Below are positions 5,546 through 12,883 of a stretch of 12,943 nucleotides of DNA, one piece after another. Position numbers and translations under genes: made by a program. The DNA lies in assembly GCA_045579195.1 (NCBI GenBank), contig JAZNLR010000114.1, positions 1 through 12,943 of the forward strand, read 5' to 3'. Numbering within the stretch: the first letter of the stretch is position 1; every line of letters starts with the position of its first letter. The notes under the pieces are model-generated. The model did no database searches and had not been told where the DNA came from. It was given only the letters and a program-made list of their open reading frames with translations. Source of the stretch: JAZNLR01 sp045579195. Lineage in GTDB: Bacteria; Bacillota; Clostridia; Christensenellales; CAMQZB01.

Positions 5546-6652
5546 CTATTCTTTGCAGGTTTCAACGAAAAGCATCATGGAGTTGACGCGGCCGGACCAA
5601 TCTTCCGTGGGGTCTGCGTAATTCTCGGAGTACTTCACGATCATGCGTTCGCGGCCGTCGGGGAGGCGAATGGTCAGATTGCAGGAGTAGAAACAAGCGC
5701 GGCGGCCCTTCACGAGGACAGTTCCCTCATCCCAGTGAATTGCATCGGCTGAGGTGTAGAAGACGAACTGCCCTGCATTGCCGCGTTCGTTTTCGCCTGC
5801 TCTTCCGTGCAGGATGTACTGTCCGTCCAAGACCCCGACCTGAGGGTTGCGGATGCGGTTTGCAAGGAAGGAAACGCCGGTTTCTTTCCAGGTTTTTCCC
5901 AAGTTTGAGCTGATTGCATAACTCATGTGGTACTCATCGTCGTTCTGATAAGCAAATGCGATCAAGTCTCCGTTCGGGGTGAAGATCAGGTTGCCGTACC
6001 CATGGCCCAGGCCAAACGGCAAAACGCTTACTTCTTCAAAGGTCTTGCAGTTGTCTACGCTTCGGAACAGGCGGTAAACGTGTTCCGGCTTGTTCGAGAT
6101 AAACGTAACATCCGCAGGGTTGCAAAGCTCCAAAACGTATACAATTCCGTCTTGGTACAAAACGTCATAAATGCGCCCCTTGAATTCGGAAACGGGGATG
6201 GGATCTTCCCACGTTTTGCAACCATCGCGCGAGATGACGACAACTGGTTCTTCCCAAGGTTCGCAAGCAAGCAGGCTTTTTGTGGTTCCAATGAGACAGA
6301 AAGCGGCAACACTGCCGTCGTTCAAGGTGATCGCTTTTTCCACGCCAACCGTGTTGATTCCGTCCAACAGCGTGTTCCAAGAGAACGGAAGCTTTTGGGG
6401 CTTTCCAAACGTCTCGCCGTAGTCCTCAGAAATGCGGTACTCCATCCAGCCGAAGGCCGCGTGACCCTTTGCAAACTTTGCGGAGGTGTTCGCGCTGAAC
6501 GCAAGCACCTTGCCGGGGGCAAGTTCTGTCAAGGCGTGCCCCAAATGGCCGGAACGCCCCGCCGCCTCGTTGTCTGCGTGGATGACCGGTTCACTCAAGT
6601 GAATGCGGTTGACAATACCTTTGATGTCTTGTTCGTGGATCAACATTTTCAT
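5546..6652 (-). CDS. Sialidase/BNR-repeat (Asp-box) propeller protein
   Basis: The start is set at ATG 6652, with GGAGG (6661-6665 on the plus strand) eight bases upstream; an extension to TTG 6667 would run through that ribosome site. The 368-residue protein has repeated Asp-box-like motifs at regular spacing: SEDYGETF (75-82), SRDGCKTW (141-148), SVDNCKTF (198-205), SSNLGKTW (248-255) and SADAIHW (301-307), as expected for a sialidase-fold propeller. There is no signal peptide or anchor, so it should act inside the cell on imported material. The fold is clear; exo-sialidase activity is not, because no characteristic FRIP arginine motif is visible. It is convergent with the GH-like gene and has its own promoter. 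Confidence 0.8.
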   Translation of the reverse strand: MKMLIHEQDIKGIVNRIHLSEPVIHADNEAAGRSGHLGHALTELAPGKVLAFSANTSAKFAKGHAAFGWMEYRISEDYGETFGKPQKLPFSWNTLLDGINTVGVEKAITLNDGSVAAFCLIGTTKSLLACEPWEEPVVVISRDGCKTWEDPIPVSEFKGRIYDVLYQDGIVYVLELCNPADVTFISNKPEHVYRLFRSVDNCKTFEEVSVLPFGLGHGYGNLIFTPNGDLIAFAYQNDDEYHMSYAISSNLGKTWKETGVSFLANRIRNPQVGVLDGQYILHGRAGENERGNAGQFVFYTSADAIHWDEGTVLVKGRRACFYSCNLTIRLPDGRERMIVKYSENYADPTEDWSGRVNSMMLFVETCKE

Positions 6653-6733
6653 ATCATTTTCCTCCAAAGATGATATTCAACCTCTTTAAGATCAAAAAAA
6701 ACTGTCGAAAGAGCGTTGTTTTTATTTAAGGAA

Positions 6734-6762
6734 ATGATAACACAAACGGAGGACGGTTTCAA
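6734..6762 (-). promoter_or_regulatory. Promoter of the sialidase-like gene (extended -10)
   Basis: On the minus strand: TTGAAA (plus 6757-6762), a 17-base spacer, and TATCAT (6734-6739) preceded by TGT, an extended -10. The predicted start near 6727 leaves a leader of about 75 bases before the ATG at 6652. Confidence 0.7.
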
Positions 6763-6783
6763 GCGATTTTCAAAAATCGCTTG
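6760..6783. promoter_or_regulatory. Perfect 11-bp inverted repeat overlapping the -35, candidate operator
   Basis: CAAGCGATTTT (6760-6770), a 2-base spacer, AAAATCGCTTG (6773-6783). It abuts and partly overlaps the -35 of the sialidase-like gene and has no good T run on either strand, which fits an operator better than a terminator. The remaining gap between 6652 and 6902 shows no gene. No clear terminator was found for the gene ending at 6902. Confidence 0.5.
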
Positions 6784-6901
6784 TTTCAATTTCAGCTGTT
6801 TTTTTTACTCGCTTAAATATTTGAACAAATCAAGGATCTGTTCGGCGGACCATCTTTTTTTTCTTGCTTAAGGATAATGGGATATGTTCTTTTCACAATT
6901 T

Positions 6902-7258
6902 TTAGTCTGAGTTCTTTTCGTAAACTTTAGCTGCGCGAACGAATTCAACCGCTTCTTCAACTGTTGTTGCCTTCACTTCAATGATCCTTGCAAGCGTTTC
7001 CAAAAAGCTGTTAAACTCTTCGTCTGACATCTCTTCACCGCTCTTGTTGGCTTCCAAAATTTCAAAGCCTTCCATTGTTGTGCAAAAGCGAACTTCATCG
7101 TTTTTCACCAAAATGAAAAGAGGAAAGCCCGTGATAGTCATTTTTTTGTAAACGGGGGAGAAGACTTTGTATCCATTATAATTTTTTAAAACTTCATATT
7201 CTTCCGTTCCAAGCTCTTCAAGAAGTTCATTGACCTTTTCCAATATCTCTTGTTTCAT
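6902..7258 (-). CDS. Small unrecognised protein, 118 residues
   Basis: The ATG at 7258 follows GGAG (7267-7270) with 8-base spacing; the longer frame to TTG 7318 would run through the promoter and is rejected. The protein starts MKQEILEKVNELLEELG, is acidic overall, and its ends look helical around a central beta-like part (YKVFSPVYKKMTITGFPLFILVKNDEVRFCTT). It has one cysteine, no signal peptide and no membrane segment. I do not recognise a family. It stands alone between two catabolic units transcribed away from each other, with its own near-consensus promoter, so it is probably a well-expressed housekeeping-type or accessory cytoplasmic protein rather than part of either pathway. Confidence 0.7.
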   Translation of the reverse strand: MKQEILEKVNELLEELGTEEYEVLKNYNGYKVFSPVYKKMTITGFPLFILVKNDEVRFCTTMEGFEILEANKSGEEMSDEEFNSFLETLARIIEVKATTVEEAVEFVRAAKVYEKNSD

Positions 7259-7289
7259 TTGTTTTGCTCCGTCATTGAATTTTGAGTCT

Positions 7290-7318
7290 ATTGTAAAATG
7301 CGAAAAAACCGCTGTCAA
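7290..7318 (-). promoter_or_regulatory. Near-consensus promoter of the 118-residue protein gene
   Basis: On the minus strand: perfect TTGACA (plus 7313-7318), a 17-base spacer and TACAAT (7290-7295). The predicted start is near 7283, giving a leader of about 25 bases. This is the closest match to SigA consensus in the window. Confidence 0.85.
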
Positions 7319-7466
7319 GGAAATGGAAGAAGACGTATTTTTGCTGTCGCAATTTTCTTACAGTTTTCACTCGGATGCTTTCTTAGGAGAAGTGGAGGAA
7401 AAGCTTTTCAAAAAAGGAGCATAGCAAAATCTTTCAACAGCCGCATTAAAAAACAAAAAAATCATA

Positions 7467-7495
7467 TTGAAAAGCGGTGCGATTTGTGGTAAAAT
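7467..7495 (+). promoter_or_regulatory. Promoter of the nucleoside hydrolase operon
   Basis: TTGAAA (7467-7472), 17 bases, TAAAAT (7490-7495). The predicted start is near 7502, about 50 bases before the ATG at 7551. A perfect 12-bp palindrome GAAAAGCTTTTC lies upstream at 7398-7409; it may be a regulator site, but it is A/T-rich and could be chance. Otherwise the 292-base gap between the divergent genes holds only the two promoters. Confidence 0.75.
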
Positions 7496-7550
7496 AATGA
7501 AAAACAAAGAGGGAACATTTTTCTGATTCTTTTGAAAGAGGAGATCGGGC

Positions 7551-8495
7551 ATGGAAACGAAAAAAATTGTTCTTGACACCGATATGGGGGATGACATTGA
7601 CGACGCTTTGTCTTTGGTGCTCGCAATGAAGATGCCCGAAATTGAGCTTTTGGGCGTGACGACCTGTTTTCGCGATACGCAAAAGCGTGCGCGAATCGCA
7701 AAGAAGTTGGTGTCACTTTGGGGCATTGACGTGCCTGTTTATGCCGGGTTGAGAAAGGGGGCGCATTCGCCCGATCGTTCACAAGGTCATATCCCGTGTG
7801 GATACAGCTCGGACCTTGAGGGCGTTTTTGAGCCTGATAATGACGAGAGCGTTGACGGTGGAGAAGCGGCGGTGGACTTTCTCATTTCGTGCGCAAAAGA
7901 GTACGGCAAGGAGCTTCGTATCGTTGCGGTCGGACCGCTGATGAACGTTGCCGCGGCGATTGAAAAAGCGCCTGACGTGATGAAGACGGTGGGCGGAATT
8001 TCTATCATGGGTGGCGCGTTTTACGAGCATTTTAACGAATGGAACTTCTTCTGCGATTCACACTCCGCAAAAACCGTGTTGGAGAGCGGAATTCCTTGCC
8101 TTTGCGTAGGACACGACGTAACGCAAAAGACTGCGCTTACAAAAACGCAGTGGAATGCGATGCTTGCGTTGGACGGAAACGAAAAAAACCGCTATCTTGC
8201 GTGGCTTGTTTCTGAGTACACGGAAAAGTTCAAGCGGCCGCCCATTCTGCACGATCCGTTGGTGGTATATTCGGTGGCATATCCCGAGATTTTGGAAACG
8301 GAGGAGATTGCCGTTCGGATCTTAACAGAACCCGGAGAGTTTGACGGGTTTTCCCTCAATCTCAACGTGTTTTATCGGTATCATCAAGAAAAGATCCCAA
8401 GTGAGCGCATCAAGGTTGCAAAGAACCTTGATTCAGAATGCGCTGTAAATTTAGTTCTGGCGCACTTTTTGGAAAGGAAAGAGACCGCGGGCTGA
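7551..8495 (+). CDS. Nucleoside hydrolase (inosine-uridine preferring family)
   Basis: This 314-residue protein has the N-terminal aspartate cluster DTDMGDDIDDALSL (9-22) that binds catalytic calcium and ribose in this family, plus ELLGVTTCFRDT, MGGAF near 143-147, NEWNFFCDSHSAKTVL near 162-177 and a C-terminal HDP (H234, D235) matching the last metal-binding aspartate. The family hydrolyses the N-glycosidic bond of nucleosides, giving base plus ribose, in the cytoplasm. GAGGAG precedes the ATG. It is the first gene of a plus-strand operon with a UroD-like protein, a sulfatase and a second UroD-like protein, an unusual company for nucleoside salvage. Its substrate may therefore be a modified riboside rather than inosine or uridine. 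Confidence 0.93.
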   Translation: METKKIVLDTDMGDDIDDALSLVLAMKMPEIELLGVTTCFRDTQKRARIAKKLVSLWGIDVPVYAGLRKGAHSPDRSQGHIPCGYSSDLEGVFEPDNDESVDGGEAAVDFLISCAKEYGKELRIVAVGPLMNVAAAIEKAPDVMKTVGGISIMGGAFYEHFNEWNFFCDSHSAKTVLESGIPCLCVGHDVTQKTALTKTQWNAMLALDGNEKNRYLAWLVSEYTEKFKRPPILHDPLVVYSVAYPEILETEEIAVRILTEPGEFDGFSLNLNVFYRYHQEKIPSERIKVAKNLDSECAVNLVLAHFLERKETAG

Positions 8496-8535
8496 AATAT
8501 TGGGGCGCTCGCACATTTTTCAGGGGAGGAAAAAT

Positions 8536-9615
8536 ATGACACAAAGAGAGAACTTGCTTTCACTTCTTCGCAAACAGGGCTATGAGTGGATTCCTGCTGA
8601 ATTTTCCCTTTGCCCGAGTTTGGTTGAGGAATATCGAAAGCATCACGGCGCTTCGGGGAAGGACTACCAAACGCACTTTGGAATGCCGTGGAGGATCATT
8701 GCGCCGCCGCGCGCCGATCAGGACTGTGAGGGCGGCGAAGGAACGGCACGCTTTTTCCCGTACCACGGGGCAAAGGCAGAAAAGATCGTGATCGACCAAT
8801 GGGGCGTTGGGCACGAGAGCACCGCATCTTCCATGCATATGTCAAAGATGCACCATCCGCTTGCCGATGCGGAGGACGCAGAGGAGATCCTTGCTTATCC
8901 GATGCCGAAGTACAGCGAGGAGAACAACCGTGATTTGCCCGAAAAGATCAAGCGCATTCACGATGCCGGATTTGCATCTTGCGCGAAGATGGGGATGACC
9001 CTTTGGGAAATCTCTTGGTATATCCGCGGGATGGAAAACTTAATGATGGATATGGCGGCGGATGAGGAGCTTGCGGAGGCAATGTTTGAAAAGTCCTTCG
9101 AGATGTCCTTGCAGCGCGCCAAGCTTTACGCAAATGCGGGAACGGACATTCTCTTCATCGGAGATGACATCGGAATGCAGAGCAGCATTATGATGAGCGA
9201 GGAGATGTACTTAAAATGGATCTGGCCACGGCAGAAAAAGCTGATTGCGGCGGCAAAGGCAATCAAGCCTGACGTCATCGTCTTCTATCATTCATGTGGG
9301 TATATCAAACCGTTCATTCCGTACCTTATTGAGGCGGGCGTGGACGTTTTGAATCCCGTTCAGCCCGAGTGCATGGACTTTGCTGAGATCTTTGAAAAGT
9401 TTGGAGATAAGCTCTCCTTCCACGGAACGATCGGAACGCAGAGCACGATGCCGTTCGGAAGCGCGGAAGACGTGAAAAAAGCGGTCAAGAGAAATCTTGA
9501 CATTGCCGGACCGAAAGGGGGGCTCTTTGTTGCGCCCACACACCTTTTGGAACCCGAAGTTCCCTGGGAGAACATCGAGGCATATGCAAGTGCGTGCCGC
9601 GAGTATAAGAAGTGA
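8536..9615 (+). CDS. UroD/MtaA-like methyltransferase-family protein (copy 1)
   Basis: The start is ATG 8536, after AGGGGAGG; the open frame back to TTG 8500 has no ribosome site. This 359-residue TIM-barrel protein belongs to the uroporphyrinogen decarboxylase superfamily but looks like the MtaA/CmuA methyltransferase side. It has a His-x-Cys (H252, C254 in YHSCG) and a later Cys (C279 in QPEC), the H-x-C-Xn-C zinc site used to activate thiols as methyl acceptors. It is unlikely to make heme: there is no heme gene nearby. No corrinoid protein is encoded in the window. It is about 75% identical by eye over its last 110 residues to the protein at 11180-12307, so the two arose by duplication. 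Actual substrate unknown. Confidence 0.85.
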   Translation: MTQRENLLSLLRKQGYEWIPAEFSLCPSLVEEYRKHHGASGKDYQTHFGMPWRIIAPPRADQDCEGGEGTARFFPYHGAKAEKIVIDQWGVGHESTASSMHMSKMHHPLADAEDAEEILAYPMPKYSEENNRDLPEKIKRIHDAGFASCAKMGMTLWEISWYIRGMENLMMDMAADEELAEAMFEKSFEMSLQRAKLYANAGTDILFIGDDIGMQSSIMMSEEMYLKWIWPRQKKLIAAAKAIKPDVIVFYHSCGYIKPFIPYLIEAGVDVLNPVQPECMDFAEIFEKFGDKLSFHGTIGTQSTMPFGSAEDVKKAVKRNLDIAGPKGGLFVAPTHLLEPEVPWENIEAYASACREYKK

Positions 9616-9623
9616 GAAAAACT

Positions 9624-11183
9624 ATGGCAAAAAATATTTTGATCTTTAATCCCGATGAGATGCGCGCTGACACGATGGGGCATCTCGGCAATCGCGCAGG
9701 CGTCACGCCCAACTTGGACGCGATGGTTCAAACCGATGCAGTTTCGTTTGAGAATGCGTTTTGTCAGAATCCCGTCTGCGTCCCCAGCCGCTGTTCCTTC
9801 TTTTCAGGGCTTTACCCCCACGTTTACGGTCACAGAACGCAAGGGCACGTCATTGACGGCGAGTTTGACTCCCTTTTGAAACAGCTGAAAAACGCGGGAT
9901 ATCACGTCTGGATGAACGATCGAAACGACTTTATCCGAAGCGCAAGCCCGGAGGCGTTTTACGAGAACGCCACCACGACGTATATCGGGAAAAATCCGAC
10001 GCCTGCGCCCTCTGCGCTCACAGAAAAACCTGTGACGTGGACGCCCGAATCCTTCCTCATCGGCCCGGTGAAAGGGGAGGTGGACAAGGATGCGGACAGC
10101 ATCCGCGCACTGAATGATTTTATTCGGAACCGCGACGGGGAAACGCCGTTCTGCGCGTTTGTCGGGCTTCACAATCCGCATCCGCCTTATCGCGTAGAGG
10201 AAAAGTACTTCAACGCGGTTGACCCTTCTTTGATCTCTCCGCGCGTCCCTACGCCTGAGGACTGGTCAAAGCTGCCGTCGATGATGAAAAAGCTGCGGGA
10301 CAATATGGATCTTTCCCTCACCGAAGAGGATTGGAAGACGATGCAGAGAACGTACTACGCGATGGTTCTCAAAGTGGATGATCTGTTCGGTCAGGTGGTC
10401 GCAACGCTTAAGGAAACGGGCGATTATGATGACACCGATATCTATTTCTTGAGTGATCACGGGGATTACGTCGGAGATTTCGGCATTCCCGAAAAGAATC
10501 AGAACACGATGCAGGATTCTCTCGTTCGCGTTCCGCTCATCGTCAAGCCGCATAGGGGCGTTCCCATCGTTGCAGGCGTTCGGGAAGGATTGACAGAACT
10601 TGTGGATTTTTATGCAACGGTTCTTGACTTTGCAGGTGTTTCGTCTGCGCATCCGCATTTCGGGAAAAGTTTGAAAGCAGCACTTTCCGATCCGTCTTAT
10701 GAAGGACGAGAATTTGTCTTCTGCGAGGGCGGAAGAACGAGAGAGGAACGGCAGGCAATGGAGCTTTTGGAACACATTGCCGTCTGTTATCGTCCTCGTC
10801 TTCACGCGCAGACTGACGATATTTGTCACACGAAGGCAACGATGATCCGCTCCAAACGGTTTAAGTACGTCAAGCGACTTTATGAAACGGACGAGTTTTA
10901 CGATCTTGCAAACGATCCTCTTGAGCAGGAGAACCGCATTGATGATCCGCAATTTGAGGGTGAGAGGCTGAAGCTTCAGCTTGCGATGCTTGAATGGTAC
11001 CAAAAAACATGCGACATTGTTCCGTTTGATGACACGGGACGGGATGGAAAACCTGAGCTCACGCTGATTGAGCGGTACGTCCCCGAAGATCGCAGGGAGG
11101 ATTTACTTGCGAAGTTCCGCGTCGGGGGATACACGCTCGCTGAATTTGAAGAAGAGTGTAAACAGATAGGAGCCGAAAAATGA
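9624..11183 (+). CDS. Sulfatase, Cys-type (formylglycine-dependent), cytoplasmic
   Basis: The start is given as ATG 9624 (519 residues, MAKNILIFNPDEMRAD). A GTG at 9612 in the same frame overlaps the previous stop as GTGA and is a real alternative; neither has a strong ribosome site. The formylglycine motif is CVPSR at residues 52-56, so a maturase (anSME type in anaerobes) is needed, but none is encoded here. Other family signatures are TPNLDAM near 28-34, HNPHPPY, and the metal-site SDHGDYVGDFG (D278, H279), followed by RVPLIVKPH. It hydrolyses sulfate esters; phosphonate or phosphodiester substrates are possible in relatives. There is no signal peptide, unlike most glycan sulfatases, so it should act on imported small molecules. 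It sits between two UroD-like genes. Confidence 0.92.
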   Translation: MAKNILIFNPDEMRADTMGHLGNRAGVTPNLDAMVQTDAVSFENAFCQNPVCVPSRCSFFSGLYPHVYGHRTQGHVIDGEFDSLLKQLKNAGYHVWMNDRNDFIRSASPEAFYENATTTYIGKNPTPAPSALTEKPVTWTPESFLIGPVKGEVDKDADSIRALNDFIRNRDGETPFCAFVGLHNPHPPYRVEEKYFNAVDPSLISPRVPTPEDWSKLPSMMKKLRDNMDLSLTEEDWKTMQRTYYAMVLKVDDLFGQVVATLKETGDYDDTDIYFLSDHGDYVGDFGIPEKNQNTMQDSLVRVPLIVKPHRGVPIVAGVREGLTELVDFYATVLDFAGVSSAHPHFGKSLKAALSDPSYEGREFVFCEGGRTREERQAMELLEHIAVCYRPRLHAQTDDICHTKATMIRSKRFKYVKRLYETDEFYDLANDPLEQENRIDDPQFEGERLKLQLAMLEWYQKTCDIVPFDDTGRDGKPELTLIERYVPEDRREDLLAKFRVGGYTLAEFEEECKQIGAEK

Positions 11184-12307
11184 CACCAAGGGAAAACTTG
11201 CTATCCCTTCTTCGAAGGGAAGGATATGAATGGGTGCCGTGTGAGTTTCGTCTGACCGAACCGCTGATGCAGGAGTTTTACGCGCGGTACGGAAAGGAAA
11301 AGACCCCCGAAGAGGCGTTTGACTTTGCTTGGCGGTATCCGCGAAACCTGCAGGAGACAAATACGGACAAGACACGATTTTTGAAGTACTATTCGCCGGC
11401 GATTCAGAAGATGAAGATGGATCAATGGGGAATTTTGCATCATCCAGATGGCCCCGAATTTGATGAAAGTTTTCTTTGGATCGATACTTACGGTATTTTG
11501 CACGAAAGAACAAAACGTTCCGGACATTTAAATCGTGCGATTTTTCCCCTTCGAGAAGCGGAAGATGTAAGAACGATTTTGGATTATCCGATTCCGGAGT
11601 TTCGCGAAGAAGATAACCGCGGTTTTTTTGAAGATGTTTCCAAAATTAAGACCGCAGGATATGCTGCAACCGTTCAGTTGCACTCTGCTGTTTGGGAATG
11701 GGCGTGGAACTTGCGTGGAATGGAAAACTTGATGATGGATATGCTTGCCGACGAGGAAATGGCTGAGGCAATGCTCGACAAGGTGACGCAAATGACCATG
11801 GAACGCGTTGCAATCTGCGCAAAGGCAAAAGTGGATGTTTTGATGATTGCGGACGACATCGGCATGCAGAGAACGTTGCTGATGAGTGAAGAACTTTATG
11901 ATAAGTGGATTTATCCGCGTACGAAAAAGATTGTGGATCTTGCAAGAAGCATTCATCCCGAAATTCTTGTTCTCTATCATTCGTGCGGATTCATTGAGCC
12001 AATCATTCCGCGGCTCATTGATCTTGGAATCGACATTTTGAATCCCGTTCAGCCTGAATGTATGGACTTTGAAGAGATCCATGCAAAGTTCGGTGACAGA
12101 ATCTCTTTCCACGGAACGATCGGGACGCAGAGCACGATGCCGTTTGGCACGGCAAAAGAGATTGAGGCGGCTGTGCATCGAAACTTGGATATTGCGGGGG
12201 ACAAAGGCGGGCTTTTCGTTGCGCCGACACATCTTTTAGAGCCTGACGTTCCATGGGAGAGCATCGAGGCGTACGTTGCGGCGTGCAGAAGCTATCGGAA
12301 AAAGTAA
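11180..12307 (+). CDS. UroD/MtaA-like methyltransferase-family protein (copy 2)
   Basis: This 375-residue protein is a paralogue of the one at 8536-9615. The ATG overlaps the sulfatase TGA as ATGA, with AGGAG about 7 bases upstream, so translation is coupled. The start (MTPRENLLSLLRREGYEW) and C-terminal third are very close to copy 1, while residues about 40-120 differ and include an extra segment around PEFDESFLWIDTYG. The zinc-site residues are conserved with identical spacing: H267, C269 and C294. Keeping both copies with an intact site and diverged N-terminal halves suggests two different partners or substrates, or a heterodimer. A terminator follows directly, so this is the last gene of the operon. 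Confidence 0.87.
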   Translation: MTPRENLLSLLRREGYEWVPCEFRLTEPLMQEFYARYGKEKTPEEAFDFAWRYPRNLQETNTDKTRFLKYYSPAIQKMKMDQWGILHHPDGPEFDESFLWIDTYGILHERTKRSGHLNRAIFPLREAEDVRTILDYPIPEFREEDNRGFFEDVSKIKTAGYAATVQLHSAVWEWAWNLRGMENLMMDMLADEEMAEAMLDKVTQMTMERVAICAKAKVDVLMIADDIGMQRTLLMSEELYDKWIYPRTKKIVDLARSIHPEILVLYHSCGFIEPIIPRLIDLGIDILNPVQPECMDFEEIHAKFGDRISFHGTIGTQSTMPFGTAKEIEAAVHRNLDIAGDKGGLFVAPTHLLEPDVPWESIEAYVAACRSYRKK

Positions 12308-12332
12308 GAACCTTTAGAAATGTAATTCTTTT

Positions 12333-12366
12333 AAAACTCGGCTTTTGAAGTCCGAGTTTTTTGTTT
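12333..12366 (+). terminator. Intrinsic terminator of the nucleoside hydrolase-UroD-sulfatase operon
   Basis: AAAACTCGG (12333-12341) pairs with CCGAGTTTT (12352-12360), and CTT/AAG can pair inside the loop. The tail continues TTTTTTGTTT. It lies about 25 bases after the last stop codon. Confidence 0.9.
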
Positions 12367-12380
12367 GTGTACAAATTTGC

Positions 12381-12409
12381 TTGTTGGGATACCGTTGTTT
12401 TGATATAAT
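12381..12409 (+). promoter_or_regulatory. Promoter of the GNAT gene
   Basis: TTGTTG (12381-12386), 17 bases, perfect TATAAT (12404-12409). The -35 is weak. The predicted start near 12416 gives a leader of about 28 bases. Confidence 0.6.
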
Positions 12410-12443
12410 ATCAAAGATCAATAGAAATAAAAAGGATGAAGAA

Positions 12444-12881
12444 ATGGGAACGAACATCAGACGGATGGAAAAACGGGATAAAAGTCAGGTCATTGAGATG
12501 ATGCGCGTGTTCTATGCATCGCCTGCCGTTTTAAGCGATGGGTCGCCCGAAATTTTTGAGGCGGATGTCGAGAACTGCGTTGGAGAGTGCCCGTTTTTGG
12601 AAGGGTACGTCTTTGAAGGCGGAGAAGAATTGCAAGGCTATGCAATGGTTGCAAAGAGTTTTTCAACGGAGTTTGGAAAACCTTGCATCTGGATCGAGGA
12701 TCTTTACGTGAAGAGCGAGTTCCGAGGGCTTGGAATCGGGAGCAGATTTTTGCAGGAAATTCAGGAAAAACATAAAAATTGTATCTTCCGGCTGGAGGTC
12801 GAAGAGGAAAACGAGAGGGCAGTTCACGTCTATGAAAAGTGTGGATTTGAAGTTCTTCCGTATATGGAGATGAAAAAATAA
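12444..12881 (+). CDS. GNAT family N-acetyltransferase
   Basis: The ATG at 12444 follows AAAAAGGA with about 8-base spacing; the longer open frame back to 12345 runs through the terminator and promoter and is rejected. The 145-residue protein has the acetyl-CoA-binding motif LYVKSEFRGLGIGSRFL, with R94-G-L-G-I-G99 forming the pyrophosphate loop, preceded by IWIEDLYV and followed by LEVEEENERAVHVYEKCGF, the usual C-terminal strand and helix. It transfers an acetyl group from acetyl-CoA to an amine; the acceptor cannot be told from sequence. It is a single gene with its own promoter between two terminators, so probably unrelated to the operon before it. Confidence 0.92.
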   Translation: MGTNIRRMEKRDKSQVIEMMRVFYASPAVLSDGSPEIFEADVENCVGECPFLEGYVFEGGEELQGYAMVAKSFSTEFGKPCIWIEDLYVKSEFRGLGIGSRFLQEIQEKHKNCIFRLEVEEENERAVHVYEKCGFEVLPYMEMKK

Positions 12882-12883
12882 GG

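Noticed and set aside
7398..7409. GAAAAGCTTTTC palindrome as a definite operator
   Set aside because: It is short, A/T-rich and about 60 bases from the promoter. Chance is likely enough that it is only mentioned with the promoter.
11528..12232. 234-codon minus-strand frame
   Set aside because: It lies wholly opposite the second UroD-like gene, with no promoter, ribosome site or family features.
8536..12307. UroD-like genes as heme biosynthesis genes
   Set aside because: Both carry the MtaA-type H-x-C...C zinc-site pattern, are duplicated, and sit with a sulfatase and nucleoside hydrolase rather than heme genes.
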